Assembly (NCBI GenBank): GCA_029582165.1
Contig: CM055883.1
Location: 17,082,501 to 17,146,500, forward strand
DNA length: 64,000 nt
From: Portulaca oleracea
Lineage: Eukaryota; Streptophyta; Magnoliopsida; Caryophyllales; Portulacaceae
Direction of reading: 5' to 3'
Positions within the stretch are counted from its first letter, which is position 1, and every line of letters starts with the position of its first letter. A model generated the notes under the pieces. That model was given only the letters and a program-made list of their open reading frames with translations. It made no database searches and had not been told where the DNA came from. Shown one piece after another: positions 10,901 to 21,156 of the stretch. The translations under genes were made by a program, and so were the position numbers.

Positions 10901-11778
10901 AGGATTTAATCTAAGATAATTGACGTAGCCTAAGGAAATACAGCGTCACACTAAATGTTGGGGGTCACGATCGTGTCAATGGTTGACACGACCGTGTCCC
11001 TGTCTAGGATGATCTCTAACTTCTTAGATGCTTGAGGGGCACGAGTGTGTCCTTCCCATCACACGATCGTGTCTCAGGGCCTTCACACCTGAACTGAGCG
11101 AGAAACAAATGGCACTACCGTGTGGTTGATCAACTCAATGGTGTCATCCTATTAATCCTATTTTCTTCGTTCCTGCCCCATATTCAAACAACTCTCAATG
11201 GCGTTAAAATTAGTAAAAAGCTTGTTTCTCCCGTCTTATTCTTGCCGAAGTAGAGAGTAGCTCCTAGAGAGGGGTTTTGGCCACTTCAAAGTAGGGCGGA
11301 GACCAACTTAGATGGTTCCGAGTTGTAGCAAAATTGCACCTCCAAGTTGATATAAGATGCGTGCCTTTTAGCTTGGGTGAGGAGATTTGCAAACAGACCC
11401 TGAACCTCTATATAGCGGCTAGGTGATTATTGGAAATGAAACTCTGTTAATCATGTTGACGCATCCCAAAGAATACCACTGAGTGAGGATCCAACTTTCC
11501 ACCTAACAGAAGGGGGGGGGGGGATGTACTAACACGATCAATCCGTGATTTGTTTGGAGGGGGTTGGGTTCCTAGATTATGTATAATCTTAACTCTGTTA
11601 ATAAGCTAATTCTTATTTATTTTGGTGACATGATTGGTTGTGTCCATATATTGTAGGAGATGTGGTGGTACACTTATTTCTTCCCCAGCAAAGAAGTTTC
11701 TACAACTTGGAGGAATTCTATGGGAATGCCACCCCCATTGAGTTACCATTTGAGGATGAAAAACCATTTCGACGGTGA
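4845..11778 (+). CDS. IJ: Iojap-like ribosome silencing factor (RsfS family), 3' part
   Basis: Three exons (4845-4983, 5166-5254, 11657-11778) join in phase and give the C-terminal 114 codons of the plant Iojap protein, ending at TGA 11776-11778. Visible conserved stretches are [49 protein letters not shown] and [20 protein letters not shown], typical of the chloroplast RsfS/Iojap domain. Family knowledge: RsfS binds ribosomal protein uL14 on the large subunit and blocks subunit joining; maize iojap mutants lose plastid ribosomes. The 5' exons are not found, so the gene is partial here. No stop or frameshift lies in the visible exons and all splice sites are GT-AG, so the gene may be functional. 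The last intron is inflated by retroelements. Confidence 0.9.
5166..5254 (+). CDS. IJ: Iojap exon ending in SWTLLDF
   Basis: The acceptor is TTTGCAG and the donor is TTCG|GTACGT. It codes [20 protein letters not shown] then PNSWTLLDF plus the first base of a glycine codon. The phase matches the exons on both sides. Confidence 0.92.
5587..6654 (-). repeat. 3' LTR of the intronic gypsy element
   Basis: It aligns with 10458-11395 from the GAGCGT-TATGGCAATGG block to the GGGTGAGGAGATT-GCAAA block. It contains a G run at 5606-5619 and five pairs of 12-bp ACACGATCGTGT-type palindromes between 6133 and 6395. The pol frame continues about 130 bp into this LTR. Confidence 0.75.
6133..6395 (-). promoter_or_regulatory. 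Paired ACACGATCGTGT palindromes, gypsy 3' LTR
   Basis: Palindrome starts are 6133/6153, 6185/6206, 6259/6281, about 6292/6313 and 6363/6384, so partners are 20-22 bp apart. The best copies are perfect 12-bp palindromes. Some partners are decayed (for example TCAGGATCATGT at 6185). A TATA-like ATATACC on the minus strand lies near 6060, about 70 bp beyond the last palindrome in the direction of transcription. Confidence 0.7.
6500..7443 (-). pseudogene. Gypsy integrase C-terminal half and pol tail
   Basis: The minus strand reads, across frames, [20 protein letters not shown], then [20 protein letters not shown] with the catalytic Glu region of the DDE core, then a helical [19 protein letters not shown] segment. 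It ends in [34 protein letters not shown] near 6720-6823. This is the usual end of a Ty3-gypsy polyprotein. The last part (6524-6823) is still one open frame. Several stops and frame changes lie upstream. Confidence 0.75.
7444..8107. mobile_element. Solo LTR in the gypsy integrase, TSD CTTCT
   Basis: The sequence starts TGTTGAATAG and ends TTTCTAACA and is flanked by perfect 5-bp duplications CTTCT (7439-7443 and 8108-8112). Removing it rejoins the integrase between [17 protein letters not shown] and TDDASYI. It holds no genes. A perfect 10-bp hairpin with a 3-base loop (GGTTCAATGC/GCATTGAACC) lies near 7670, next to an ACACGCACACGCGCGC run. Confidence 0.85.
8108..8400 (-). pseudogene. Gypsy integrase N-terminal half
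   Basis: The minus strand reads [12 protein letters not shown], then [11 protein letters not shown], then [20 protein letters not shown] and [17 protein letters not shown]. The Asp of MDF and of VVDRF are the first catalytic-core acidic residues of retroelement integrases. In-frame stops are present. The rest of the core lies below 7444. Confidence 0.75.
8366..8678 (-). pseudogene. Gypsy RNase H tail and H2C2 zinc region
   Basis: The minus strand reads [19 protein letters not shown], a decayed form of the NVVADALSRR-like end of RNase H, then a linker and [20 protein letters not shown] with the paired histidines of the integrase zinc finger. It follows directly after the protease, so the reverse transcriptase domain was deleted. 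Confidence 0.7.
8671..9120 (-). pseudogene. Gypsy aspartic protease region
   Basis: An open frame contains [20 protein letters not shown], in which the usual D-S/T-G active site appears as DGG, then [20 protein letters not shown] and DVPMSDCHV, features of plant Ty3-gypsy retropepsins. About 1.2 kb of RT-coding sequence that should follow is missing. Confidence 0.8.
9121..10150 (-). pseudogene. Gypsy gag with zinc knuckle
   Basis: Between 9121 and 9175 the minus strand reads a broken zinc knuckle ([19 protein letters not shown] with stops). Above it lies a basic, proline-rich frame (9175-9402), then the Retrotrans_gag core in pieces ([27 protein letters not shown]) up to about 9830. Frames are broken several times. 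Confidence 0.65.
10444..10455 (-). other. Primer binding site, initiator Met tRNA
   Basis: The minus strand reads TGGTATCAGAGC, the standard plant retroelement primer site for initiator tRNA-Met, two bases inside the 5' LTR end at 10458. It fixes the orientation of the element. Confidence 0.9.
10458..11395 (-). repeat. 5' LTR of the intronic gypsy element
   Basis: This is the partner of 5587-6654. It contains palindrome pairs at 10965/10986, 11039/11061 and 11112/11133 (spacing 21, 22, 21). Divergence from the other LTR is high by eye. Confidence 0.75.
10965..11144 (-). promoter_or_regulatory. Paired ACACGATCGTGT palindromes, gypsy 5' LTR
   Basis: Three pairs with 21-22-bp spacing survive although the rest of the LTR has diverged from its partner. 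The clearest are TCACGATCGTGT with ACACGACCGTGT, and GCACGAGTGTGT with ACACGATCGTGT. A weak TATA-like ATTAAAT on the minus strand lies near 10908. Confidence 0.65.
11657..11778 (+). CDS. IJ: Iojap last exon
   Basis: After acceptor TTGTAG the exon completes the split glycine codon, then reads [20 protein letters not shown] and [19 protein letters not shown] before TGA. The joint restores the conserved LLDFGDVV motif across 6.4 kb. A 3' UTR of about 330 bp probably follows, ending in the AT-rich stretch near 12110. Confidence 0.92.
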
Positions 11779-12291
11779 TGTAGAAAACAAGTGTATTGCC
11801 TGTATTTCAAGTATGACTTTTCAATCAATCAATCATGGTTTCTACCGGTTGAGGCCTTTGCTTGATTTTTGCTGGAACTGTGCAAGTATGTGCCAACGTG
11901 GGGTTTCAACTCCAGCTTCCGGCTTCAATGATTTTGGATTTACTGATGTAAATTTGAGAGCCACCGAAATTTCGTTATCTCTACAACAAGTCTACTATGA
12001 GTCAGGCTTAGTTGATTGGACAGTAATCATTGTATTTTTATCTTTTACTTTTTCCTTTTCTGTTCTGGTATTTGAGAGGTAGCCCAAGCAACAACTTACT
12101 CCTTTATAATTTTTGAATAATATATTATGTCAAAATTAAATTAGGGTATTAAAAACTGTAAAAGGACAAAATGATAGATATGGTGGACAATAGGAAGTAT
12201 ATATAACAGTCTATGAGGCTTCTAACCAGTAACCAGTAACCACATAAAGCTTTAATTTGTAGTAGAACTCCTTGAGGATGTAGCCGGGTTT

Positions 12292-13075
12292 GATGCCAAA
12301 TTCTAGGTTGCCATGTCATCTTCTGGAACACATGCTCCATAAACATACAATAATTTGCACAAAATGTATTATATGCTCCTGGAGCATGTGCTCTAGATCC
12401 TATGTGGCATATGACATTGTTCATCCATAAAAGAGTTTTTGTTCACTCATTATCAGAAAGGATAGTTCACGATATGTGTTAAGATTGTTCACCCTGTATA
12501 TCGAGATTGTTCACTAGATATGTTGAGATTGTTCACTAAATATGTTACAATTGTTCATCATGTAACTAGTGGTTGTTCATTGAAAATATTTCCATTGTTC
12601 ACCATGCCATTATTTACTAATTCATTGTTTAACCATTCACTCCTGCAAGTTCAAGTACATGTTATTCGATAAGTTCTAATGATAGAAATTTTGTCACATA
12701 AGAAGATTATATATTATAAATTGATTTCATGAGTAAACGATCTTAATCTTTCAAGTGAGCAAACAAGTTATGATGAACAATCTAAATTTTTCTTAGAGTC
12801 AACTATGTGGAACAAGTTCAGTAAACAATATAGTTGAAGTAAATTAACAACGTAGTTGAAGTAAATGAACAATGCAGTGGAAGTGAGTAAACAATCCAAC
12901 TCAATTTAGTGAACATCGTATGGTGAACAATGATGTTATCTTCAGTGAACAATTTAGTTTAACTGACGCTAGTAACCGACAAGTAGTTACTGATTTTTTT
13001 TAAAAAAAAAAAATCTGACATGATTGCCATGTCATCTCCTGGAGCACATGCTCTAGGAACATACAATAATTTGCA
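12292..13075. mobile_element. GTTCAC-rich TIR repeat, with a second partial end
   Basis: The inner element runs from about 12365 (ATATGCTCCTGGAGCATGTG) to about 13075, where the reverse complement (GAGCACATGCTCTAGGAACA) is found. The interior repeats GTTCAC, ATTGTTCA and GTGAACAA many times. Just left, 12292-12362 is another copy of the right end, so two copies seem to abut. A short relative lies at 59553-59715. Target duplications were not resolved. Confidence 0.55.
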
Positions 13076-13889
13076 GTTGCATTATTTGCTTGTCCTCACT
13101 ATTTTTTTTTCATGTATACCAGTCTTAAACCCGTGCAATGCATGGAGTATAATAAATATATAATTATTCAATTTTAAAAAAACAATTAAATGATAACTAT
13201 AGATACAATTTAAAAAGAACAAAACATTAATCATATTACTAAATGAAAAGACATCATAATAAATTGTTCAAACAATTAAGTTGTGAAAAATATAAGTTTG
13301 TCCAAAATTGTTATAATATATGACAATAATATATTTACAACTTTGAAGGGTAAAACAACAATTGCATTTTGAGAAATTTGTTGAACGACATTTTTGGACT
13401 TGCATGGCACATTTGCTCCTAAGGTCTTATCATCCTTCATGATAATGAGTTTTCTTGTATCCTCCATGCATTTGCATAAATGTAGTGTATACTGGTGTTG
13501 TGACTTTACTGATGTTTTCATTTACAAAAGATGTAGTCGACTACGGTTATCCTGCAACATATGTAGGAAAATCTGCTTGTTGTATATGCATAAAAAAAAT
13601 CTAAAAAAACATATTATTGAAATGTATCATGTGTTGGTTTTAAAAAAACATGCTTGTTGTATATGCATCACTACGTAGGCCCAAATATCCATCATATACG
13701 GACTAAAAGTTTCCTTAGTATGGTAAAGATCCAAAAATAAAATTTTAACTTAATAATTTTAGCCCGACCCAATTATACAAACCCTACCTTGTTTTTATTT
13801 TAGTCCCGCCCATTCCCCCTCTACCTCTAATCCAAAACGTTCTGACCAAATTTATGATGCTCTCGGAGATCCGACCGACAGATTTGAAG

Positions 13890-14046
13890 GTCGCGAAGCG
13901 GTGGAGATAGCATTCCGCCAAGAATCTTCGAGAAGTGGCGGATGGACTCCGAGTATAAGTTGGCGTCCAAGGCGGCGGCGCGGCGGTAGAGGAGGAGTTT
14001 GATGTGGGTGATAAGGTTGGATATTGACTTCGACTCCATCAGGGGC
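13890..14046 (-). pseudogene. Captured TPR-protein exon fragment
   Basis: In another minus-strand frame the sequence reads ITHIKLLLYRRAAALDANL then YSESIRHFSKIL, which resembles a tetratricopeptide segment of plant TPR/DnaJ-like proteins. GC content is higher than around it. Together with the kinase piece it forms a chimera in one Helitron. The family call is from memory of the motif and is tentative. Confidence 0.45.
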
Positions 14047-14176
14047 TGTCGGAGAGGGAGAATGAGAAGCTTTCTTTGGATCAGTAGATCCTCCATCAGA
14101 CCCAAGCGGCAACATGCTTGGCCTAACACCATGTATCTGCAAATTACTCCGTACATTAGAAGGGAAGGGATTAGAA

Positions 14177-14265
14177 AACCTTTCTTTTCTCTCCTGGATG
14201 TTATTCATGTGTGCTCGATGATGGTTCTCGATGAATTTCTTAGCAACCTTGACTTTCTCCATAGT
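14177..14265 (-). pseudogene. Captured NDR-type protein kinase exon fragment
   Basis: The minus strand reads TMEKVKVAKKFIENHHRAHM and then NNIQERKER, which resembles the conserved N-terminal regulatory segment of plant NDR/Tricornered AGC kinases just before the kinase domain. It stops where the next conserved residues should come and goes into unrelated sequence. It lies inside the Helitron, so it is read as a captured exon. Confidence 0.65.
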
Positions 14266-14287
14266 CAAGCTCGACCCTAACACCTCC

Positions 14288-14314
14288 TCTCTCTCTCTCT
14301 CTCTCTCTCTCCTC
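14288..14314. repeat. (CT)n microsatellite
   Basis: About 26 bp of CT repeats upstream (on the minus strand) of the captured kinase piece. Confidence 0.9.
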
Positions 14315-14812
14315 CCCTTATCCTTCTCCTTCCCTACTCTCCATTTTGGTCTTCCTCCAATTATTCTTTACGTAGTCTCCTATAATCCATTAATGATAGC
14401 TCAAGACTGGGGCTTGAAGTGCATAATTTGATCAGTTTGGCTAGCATTAATATAATCAAAATTTGAAAAAACTTATGAAAGAACTTGAGACTTACAATTG
14501 CAGCCATCCTGACGGTTGGTGAGACTTACAAAATTTGAATGTTTTTATAATGTCAAAACTAACAAAGTTATTTGGGTTTATGTACATGCATCTGGGAAAA
14601 TGGGGGGCAGTTATTGGTGGGTGGGCTTCCCAAAAATTGAGGGACGGTTAAGAATAATTTTAAAAATAATTTTTTGGGTGGGACTGAATTTTAAAACAAA
14701 AATTGGGGAAGGAATTGGATTTTTCTATCTTCTGATTGGTTATTGCTCCGTGAATTAATCCTGATGCAGAATTTTGTGGGACCCACTAAGATTACTATTA
14801 GAATTATATAGA

Positions 14813-17227
14813 TAAGTAAGTAATGATAATATAAAGTGGGCAAACCTTACAATGAAAAATATAGTCAAATAATGATTTAAGATAAATGAACAATTTAGAT
14901 GTGAAAGAAGATTTGTAGTGTAGTGAATGAGCTTAACATTGAAGTTGTAGTATGCACTACGGACTTTTCAAAATGAGGTCTTAGGTGTCATTTGGAGAAC
15001 GGGTCGAGGGGATACGACCTAAACAATACAACTCACGAAAGAGTGTTGGGCAGAAATTTCATGTTAGCAAGCATCATTCTAGAGACTTTTCGGATATGTT
15101 CCAAAGAGTCTCACAAGCTTAGCATTTTTATACTTTGTTTGGTTCACTTTATGAGGATTTGAAGTTGGAGTTGGAATTAGAGCTGGAGCTAGAATTGCTC
15201 AAGTTTTTAATGAGCTCAGCTAGCTCATGATGGCTTACAAGGCTAGCTTTGATAATCTTTACCTCTTGCTTCCCATTCTTCTACTTGTTAGAAGTATGTT
15301 TTGTTTTATGATGGGTCACTTAACAATATAACAACAACAACAACAACAAATAAATAAATTGTTAGCAAAGGTGTAAGCTGAAAGGTTTTCTTTTTCCCTT
15401 TTTCGAACAGTCTCAACGATTGATTACCCAAGTTACTCAACTTACACACCCCTCACTTCTATTCTAATGCATGCATCCACAAAGTTTTGTTAGATTCTTG
15501 TCTTTATCTAGATCATGTATATTTAATGGGATAAAGTTAAGTTTTGGTAAGTTTTAGCAAGTTTAGATAGTTTTGATAAATTTGGACAAATTTATGTAAA
15601 TTTTGATTAACGTTGAAGTGTTAGCACAAGGGAAGTGGTCTGCACTCATTCCATACTCTCTCCGCCACTTTATCCTTTTGTTCTTCCTTCCACGTTCCCC
15701 ATAAATGTTGCAGAGTGTTGGATTGGACCAAAATTAGGTGAAATGATAAGAGAGATGATAAATTGTAGGGGAAACAAAGTTCTTAGAAGGGAGAGGGGGG
15801 AACAATGAAATGGATGTTGCACCTACTTTTAAGGGTGGTTGAATTGTAGAACGCACATGCGCATTTAAGTAGATTCAATAAAACTTTGTAAGCAGTCCAA
15901 AAGTACCATAATACTCGAGAAAATGTTTCCTAGGAAACTTTTCTCCGGAAAAGTTTTATCTACTAAATCTTTTTAGGAAAGAATAGATTGCAACATTTGG
16001 TTTACATTTGAAAACATAGGAAAGTCTATTTAAAATGTCCAAACTACCCTTTATCTATTAAATTTATCAAATAATTATTATGGTTATTTTGTAAAGTTAC
16101 ACTATAAATAGTTTTATTTTTCCGCGGGAAAAATCTTTTCCAACCGGCTATGAGAAAGTGAAATGTATGAGAATAAGGTCAAAATTGATAGGCTTATGGT
16201 AACCAATTCACCCAAAACCTCCCTCCATTCCCAATAAGTCAAGTTCATGAAAAATCAAGGCAAAGTTGGTTGAGGAGTTCATTTTAAGGTGGATCGAAGC
16301 ATGGAGGGATGCGTTCGAATGTCGTTTGGGATGACTTTGAGTCCTTCTGAGGGGAGTCTTAATCATTTTAGGAGTTAAGCTCTTTACGAGCTCAAATAAG
16401 GTCAAGGAATGCTTAAGGCATTTGGAGACAAATTACATTCCAAATTTTCGATAACTTTAAGACCAATGTTCACTGAAATAGAACATGCTCTCCCTACTTA
16501 GCACGATTGATCCTATCATTTTGAATTATTATCTTTCCAATGGAAGTGATTAGAAAAGCAAATGAGATGTTTAATCATAACTTGATCATAAGAGCTTCAT
16601 TTTGGCGATTTAATTCAGTTGCTCATAAATGTTTAATCAACAAACAGTGCAAACTTTGTTGGATCATAACTTGATCAAAACTTAAGCTTTTAGGTGATTA
16701 TTGAGTGAGTCCATTTAGGTTGAAAAATCTCATCTTAAACGTGGTAAATTATCAAGGTCAAATTTCAATGGCATCAAAAGATATCTGTTGAAAAGTGAAA
16801 GTCATACATGTCATTTTCAACCTTGCTTTATGCTTTTTAACTTTATTTCTCCATTTGGTTTGGCAAAATCCTTCAATACTTTATCAAACACCTCATATAT
16901 GATATTATATGCAACCTAGTTGATTTAAGAGTGTCCAAAAGCCACTTAGGACTACATACCAACTAGCTATACAAGAGAAGGCCAAGGAGTTGTATTTTTT
17001 TGTTTCTTAATTCTTACTCTATGCTTTTACTTTGTACTTTAGTACTTTATGTAAGAGTCATTTATTATTATCTCAAATGAGTGTCATGTGATGCATAGAA
17101 GGCCTTGGGGCTGCCAAGCACTATGTGTACTTATGCTTAAGGGCTTCATTTGTAAACAACTTTTATTTTGATATATGAAAAATACATGAAAGTTCCACGC
17201 GTCCAACTTTATCTCAAATCTTAAGTA
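14813..17227. other. Unrecognised AT-rich DNA
   Basis: I see no gene, TE protein, terminal repeat or RNA gene here. A CAA/AAAT microsatellite lies near 15330-15360. Short frames such as 16208-16405 on the minus strand have no protein-like features. Confidence 0.6.
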
Positions 17228-17232
17228 ACTTC

Positions 17233-17721
17233 TGTTAGAAAAAACAACAATGGATGGGAAATAACTGGGTAAAGCAAGAGAGTCGTAGGCGTGCCTACTC
17301 TCCTTAGACTTTTGTATCAACCGTACAAAGTCTTAGGGATAAAACTCTGTTAAGGAAACTCTAAGAACTTAGTTTCAAACCTCCAAGACCGAACTCTAGA
17401 ATTGTTGCAGTTCAACACTAGAGAAAGGGTGTTTAGAACAGACAATGGAAAAATTCCATCAACCAGCAATAAATGGCAACAAGCATTCTATTTATAGGCC
17501 TTTGAAGAGGCACTTGGATAGGATTTGGAAATGGATAATCATCCTTAATGGATAAGGATTTGTAACCATAAAAATGGATAGAACTTGAACAACCACCATT
17601 AATGATTAAAATTGGATAAATGATGATAATATCAAATAATATCATCATTATCCAAAATAGGGATGATTAGGAACTTATCCACTTATAGTTCCTAACCCTA
17701 TACACTAGAAATTATCCAACA
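17233..17721 (-). repeat. Copia 3' LTR
   Basis: It is 489 bp with TG...CA ends. A TATA box (TATAAATAG on the minus strand) lies at 17488-17496. Confidence 0.92.
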
Positions 17722-18281
17722 ATCCCCCGCCATTTCGAGTGTATGAGATTCATAAACCAATATCTCAAACACCCCCGCCATTAGGAAAAAATCAACATAC
17801 ATCCAAAACAAAAACACCAAGGAAGTAGGGAGTAAATTGTACATCATGAGAAGTGTCTCGCGACTTGAACTTCCACGTAGTGAACATAATTTCAATTAGT
17901 CCAAATGATATACTAGACAAGCTTTGAACCATACATTTTTATTGACTAATTGGATACATTACACTATACAATCACTCAACTAATATTCTTGCACTTTGTG
18001 ACATTGTTAACCGCTATGTGTCCATATCCTCTCGTGAGCACATAGAGCCAAGCCCATTAGCCCCTTGAAGCGGCTACACTTCATGCTCACATAGGTAGAC
18101 CAAACTTGTATGCTCCTGTAATTAAGCACCCATCCAAAACTCAGTCTATTAAGAGTATAACAACTCATCCTCTTATCATTACAGCTAGTTTAGCACTTTC
18201 TTACCTAGGACAATTTTAGTGTGTGCTTCCAATCATTATATAGAAAGGTCACTCACCTCGAGCTTGACATCAAGTCAAGTA

Positions 18282-18905
18282 TCAAGTAGAGGCCTCGCTA
18301 TTAACGATAATAGATTTGGGCTTAATTCCCATCCCCCTTGATAATTTAATCACCAAGTCCTTGCTTAATCCTTTGGTGAAGGAATCAGCGATGTTATCAC
18401 TTGAGGTCACATAATCAATAGTCACTACTCCATCCTTGATTAATTGATGTGTGTATGCATGTCTAAGTCCAATGTGCCTTGACTTGCCATTATAGACATG
18501 ACTATACACCTTAGCAATGGTAGATTTATTATCACAATGTATGGAAATGGGAGCCATAGGCTTAGGCCAAATCGGTATTTCCAACATTATATCTCGTAGT
18601 CACTCCGCTTCCTTACAAGCCGAAGCAAGGGCTATAAACTCGGATGCCATGGTGGAATCACAAATCCAGGTTTGTTTCTTAGAGGAGTAATCCTCCTTAT
18701 CACTAGCCCAACTTGCATCTGAGTACCCTTCTAAGACCGAAGGCTCTCCTGAATAATGCAAGGCATAGTGCTGGGTTTGCTTAAGGTATCTTAACACCCT
18801 TCGAATTGCATGCCAATGATGCTTACTAGGGTTACTGGTATACCTACTCAACTTGCCAACTGCAAATGCAATATCCGGCCTTGTGCTAGTCATAGCATAC
18901 ATCAA
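18282..18905 (-). pseudogene. Copia RNase H
   Basis: Two adjacent frames read [20 protein letters not shown], then [35 protein letters not shown], then SIHCDNKSTIAKVYSHVYNG, KSRHIGLRHAYTHQLI and DNIADSFTKGLSKDL. The D, E and D residues ([19 protein letters not shown]) match the RNase H catalytic set. A frame break separates the halves near 18590. Confidence 0.9.
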
Positions 18906-20098
18906 ACTACCAATGACTCTAGCATATTCAACTTGAGCGACGGGCTTGCCCTTATTCTAACCAAATGATAGTTAGGATCAAAAGGTGTAGATACTGGAGA
19001 AGTTTCCTTACTTACAAATTTCTCCAATATCTTCTCAATGTAATGGGATTGTGATAAGTATATACCTTCATCATTTCTGATGATCTTGATGCCCAAAATC
19101 ACATCCGCCTCACCCATGCCCTTCATAGAAAACTTGGATGACAGAAACTTTTTAGTTTTCTCAACTTGTTCCATGTCGGTCCCAAAGATCAACATGTCAT
19201 CCCCGTATAAACAGATTATCACACCTCTTCCATTCTCAAACTTATAGTACACACACTTATCAGAAGCATTGATGATAAAACCAAAAGATAAGACAACTTC
19301 ATCAAAATTTTTATGCCACTGCTTAGGGGCTTGTTTTAAACCATACAAAGATCTTACTAATTTGCAAACTTTCTTTTCTTGACCCTTGACTACAAAGCCT
19401 TCAGGCTGTTTCATATACACCTCTTCTTCTAATTCACTATTTAGAAAAGCAGTCTTGACATCCATTTGGTGAATTACTAACTTGTAAGTGGTAGCTAACG
19501 CTATTAGAACCCTTATAGTCGTTATTCTAGCCACTGGTGCATAAGTGTCAAAGTAATCTATACCATGTTTTTGTGTAAAGCCTCTAACAACAAGACGAGC
19601 TTTATACCGTTTTATGGTATCATCTACTTTTCTATTCCTTTTAAAGATCCATTTAGAGGTGATGGGCTTACTACCCTTTGGTAGATCCACTAGGACCCAT
19701 GTATTGTTTTCCATTATAGAATCCATTTCTTCTTGTATTTCTTCCCTCCAAAAGGGAGAATCTTGAGATTCCATAGCTTCCTTGAAATTGCTAGGATCAT
19801 TATCAATGCTATAAACATAGGGAGTTCGCTTGTGAATGGTATCCCTTGTCCCCTCTACTAAGTAGAGATAAAAACCATCACCAAATGACTTTTCCTTTCT
19901 AATTCTTTTACTCCTTCGAACTTCTATTATTTCATCATTCTCATGATATTCATTAGAAGCTTGCTTATCATTTGGAACCATGTCATGAATGACATATTTG
20001 GGTCTAGGTATTGAATGAAACCTATGCTCATCAAACAAAACATCTATAGATTCAATAACGGTGTTCATCGTTACATACTCATTAAGTTCAACAACCAT
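18902..20098 (-). pseudogene. Copia reverse transcriptase
   Basis: A 398-codon frame begins with a basic integrase-RT linker (VRRSKRIRKEKSFGDGF), then the RVT_2 domain from about residue 130: NTWVLVDLPKGSKPITSKWI, YKARLVVRGFTQKHGIDYFD, MDVKTAFLNSELEEEVYMKQ, SLYGLKQAPKQWHKNFD and the active site CLYGDDMLIFG. The usual YVDD box is YGDD here. The frame shifts at the 3' end, where it overlaps the RNase H frame. Confidence 0.93.
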
Positions 20099-20208
20099 GA
20101 ATCTATAAGCCTTCTATTTTGTGCATAACCGATAAAAATGCATTCAATACCCCCTTCACCCAACTTTCTCTTTTTAGGTTCAGGCACTTTAACAATTGCC
20201 CTACAACC

Positions 20209-21132
20209 CTAAATTCTAAGATGACTCAGATTTGGCTTACGTTTGTTCCAAATTTCATAAGGAGTAATAGAATTTCCTTTTGAAGGTATTGTATTTAGGA
20301 TGTAGCATGCTGTAAGCATTGCTTCACCCCAAAAACCTTCACTTAAACCAGAGTTAGAAAGCATAGCATTAACCATTTCTTTAAGGGTTCTATTTTTCCT
20401 TTCAGCCACCCCATTTTGTTGAGGGGTATAGGGGGCGGTGACTTGATGTACAATACCGGTCTCACTAAAGTACTTAGGATCATAGTACTCTCCAACCCTA
20501 TCCGATCTAAGGATTTTAATGAAAGTTTCACAATGAAGTTTGCTTTTAATTTTGTACAATTTAAACTTATCAAGTGCCTCATCTTTTGAGTTTAAAAGAT
20601 ATAAATCACAATATCTAGAACAATCATCAATAAAAGTTATGTAGTACTTTTTGCCACCCATTGAAGGGTTACTATGGAAATCACCTAAATCACTATGAAT
20701 TAATTCAAGTAATTTAGTTTCCCTTTTAACATTAGAGAAAGAAGACTTAGTAATCTTAGTTAACATGCAAGTCCTACACTTCTCTACATTTTCATCAATA
20801 GAAGGAATCAAGTCTAGTTTCGACATATCTTTTAACTTCTTAAAGTTTACATGTCCTAAACGAGCATGCCATAGAGAAGAAGGAGAAAGGTTAACAAGCA
20901 TGTAAGCAGAATCAATGTTCATTTCATTAACAACATGAACATCACTACGAACATTACAAACCAAGTTTAACTTAAACATTTCTCTACACACATAGCCCTT
21001 CCCAACAAATACCCCACCCTTAGAAAGTACATACTTGTCCCCATTATAAGTTTGTACAAAGCCATGCCTACTTAGGAGAAATCCAGACATAAGATTCTTA
21101 GTCACCTCCGGAGCAAAATAAACATCATTCAA
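20209..21132 (-). pseudogene. Copia integrase
   Basis: A 307-codon frame has the zinc region LWHARLGHVNFKKLKDMSKL with CRTCMLTK, then the core with HSDLGDF, FIDDCSRYCDLYLL and the Glu of GEYYD, then APYTPQQNGVAERKNRTLKE and EGFWGEAMLTACYILNTIPS. All three catalytic acidic residues can be seen. A stop separates it from protease and another ends it before the RT frame. Confidence 0.92.
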
Positions 21133-21156
21133 AGTAAGGATTTTACCGGAAGTAAA

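Larger units (their letters stand above)
5587..11395 (-). mobile_element. Decayed Ty3-gypsy element in the last Iojap intron
   Basis: Two related direct repeats (5587-6654 and 10458-11395) flank a minus-strand internal region with gag, zinc knuckle, protease, the RNase H tail, the H2C2 zinc region and integrase. A 12-bp primer binding site for initiator Met tRNA lies next to the upper repeat. Reverse transcriptase and most of RNase H are missing. Frames are broken throughout and the two LTRs differ by many substitutions and indels, so the insertion is old. No clean 5-bp target duplication was found (GATAG below, GACCC above), so an end may be altered. It lies antisense to the host gene. Confidence 0.8.
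13129..14812 (-). mobile_element. Helitron-like element with captured gene pieces
   Basis: On the minus strand it begins TCTATATAATTC after an A and ends CTGG followed by T, which are the Helitron rules (5' TC, 3' CTRR, insertion between A and T). A GC-rich hairpin (CCGTGC-AAT-GCATGG) lies about 10 bases before the 3' end, as in Helitrons. No Rep/helicase is encoded, so it is non-autonomous. It carries fragments of two protein-coding genes. Both ends are short motifs, so the assignment is probable rather than proven. Confidence 0.65.

Noticed and set aside
13852..14283. 143-codon minus-strand gene
   Set aside because: The frame joins an NDR kinase fragment to unrelated sequence inside a Helitron. 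It is better read as captured pieces.
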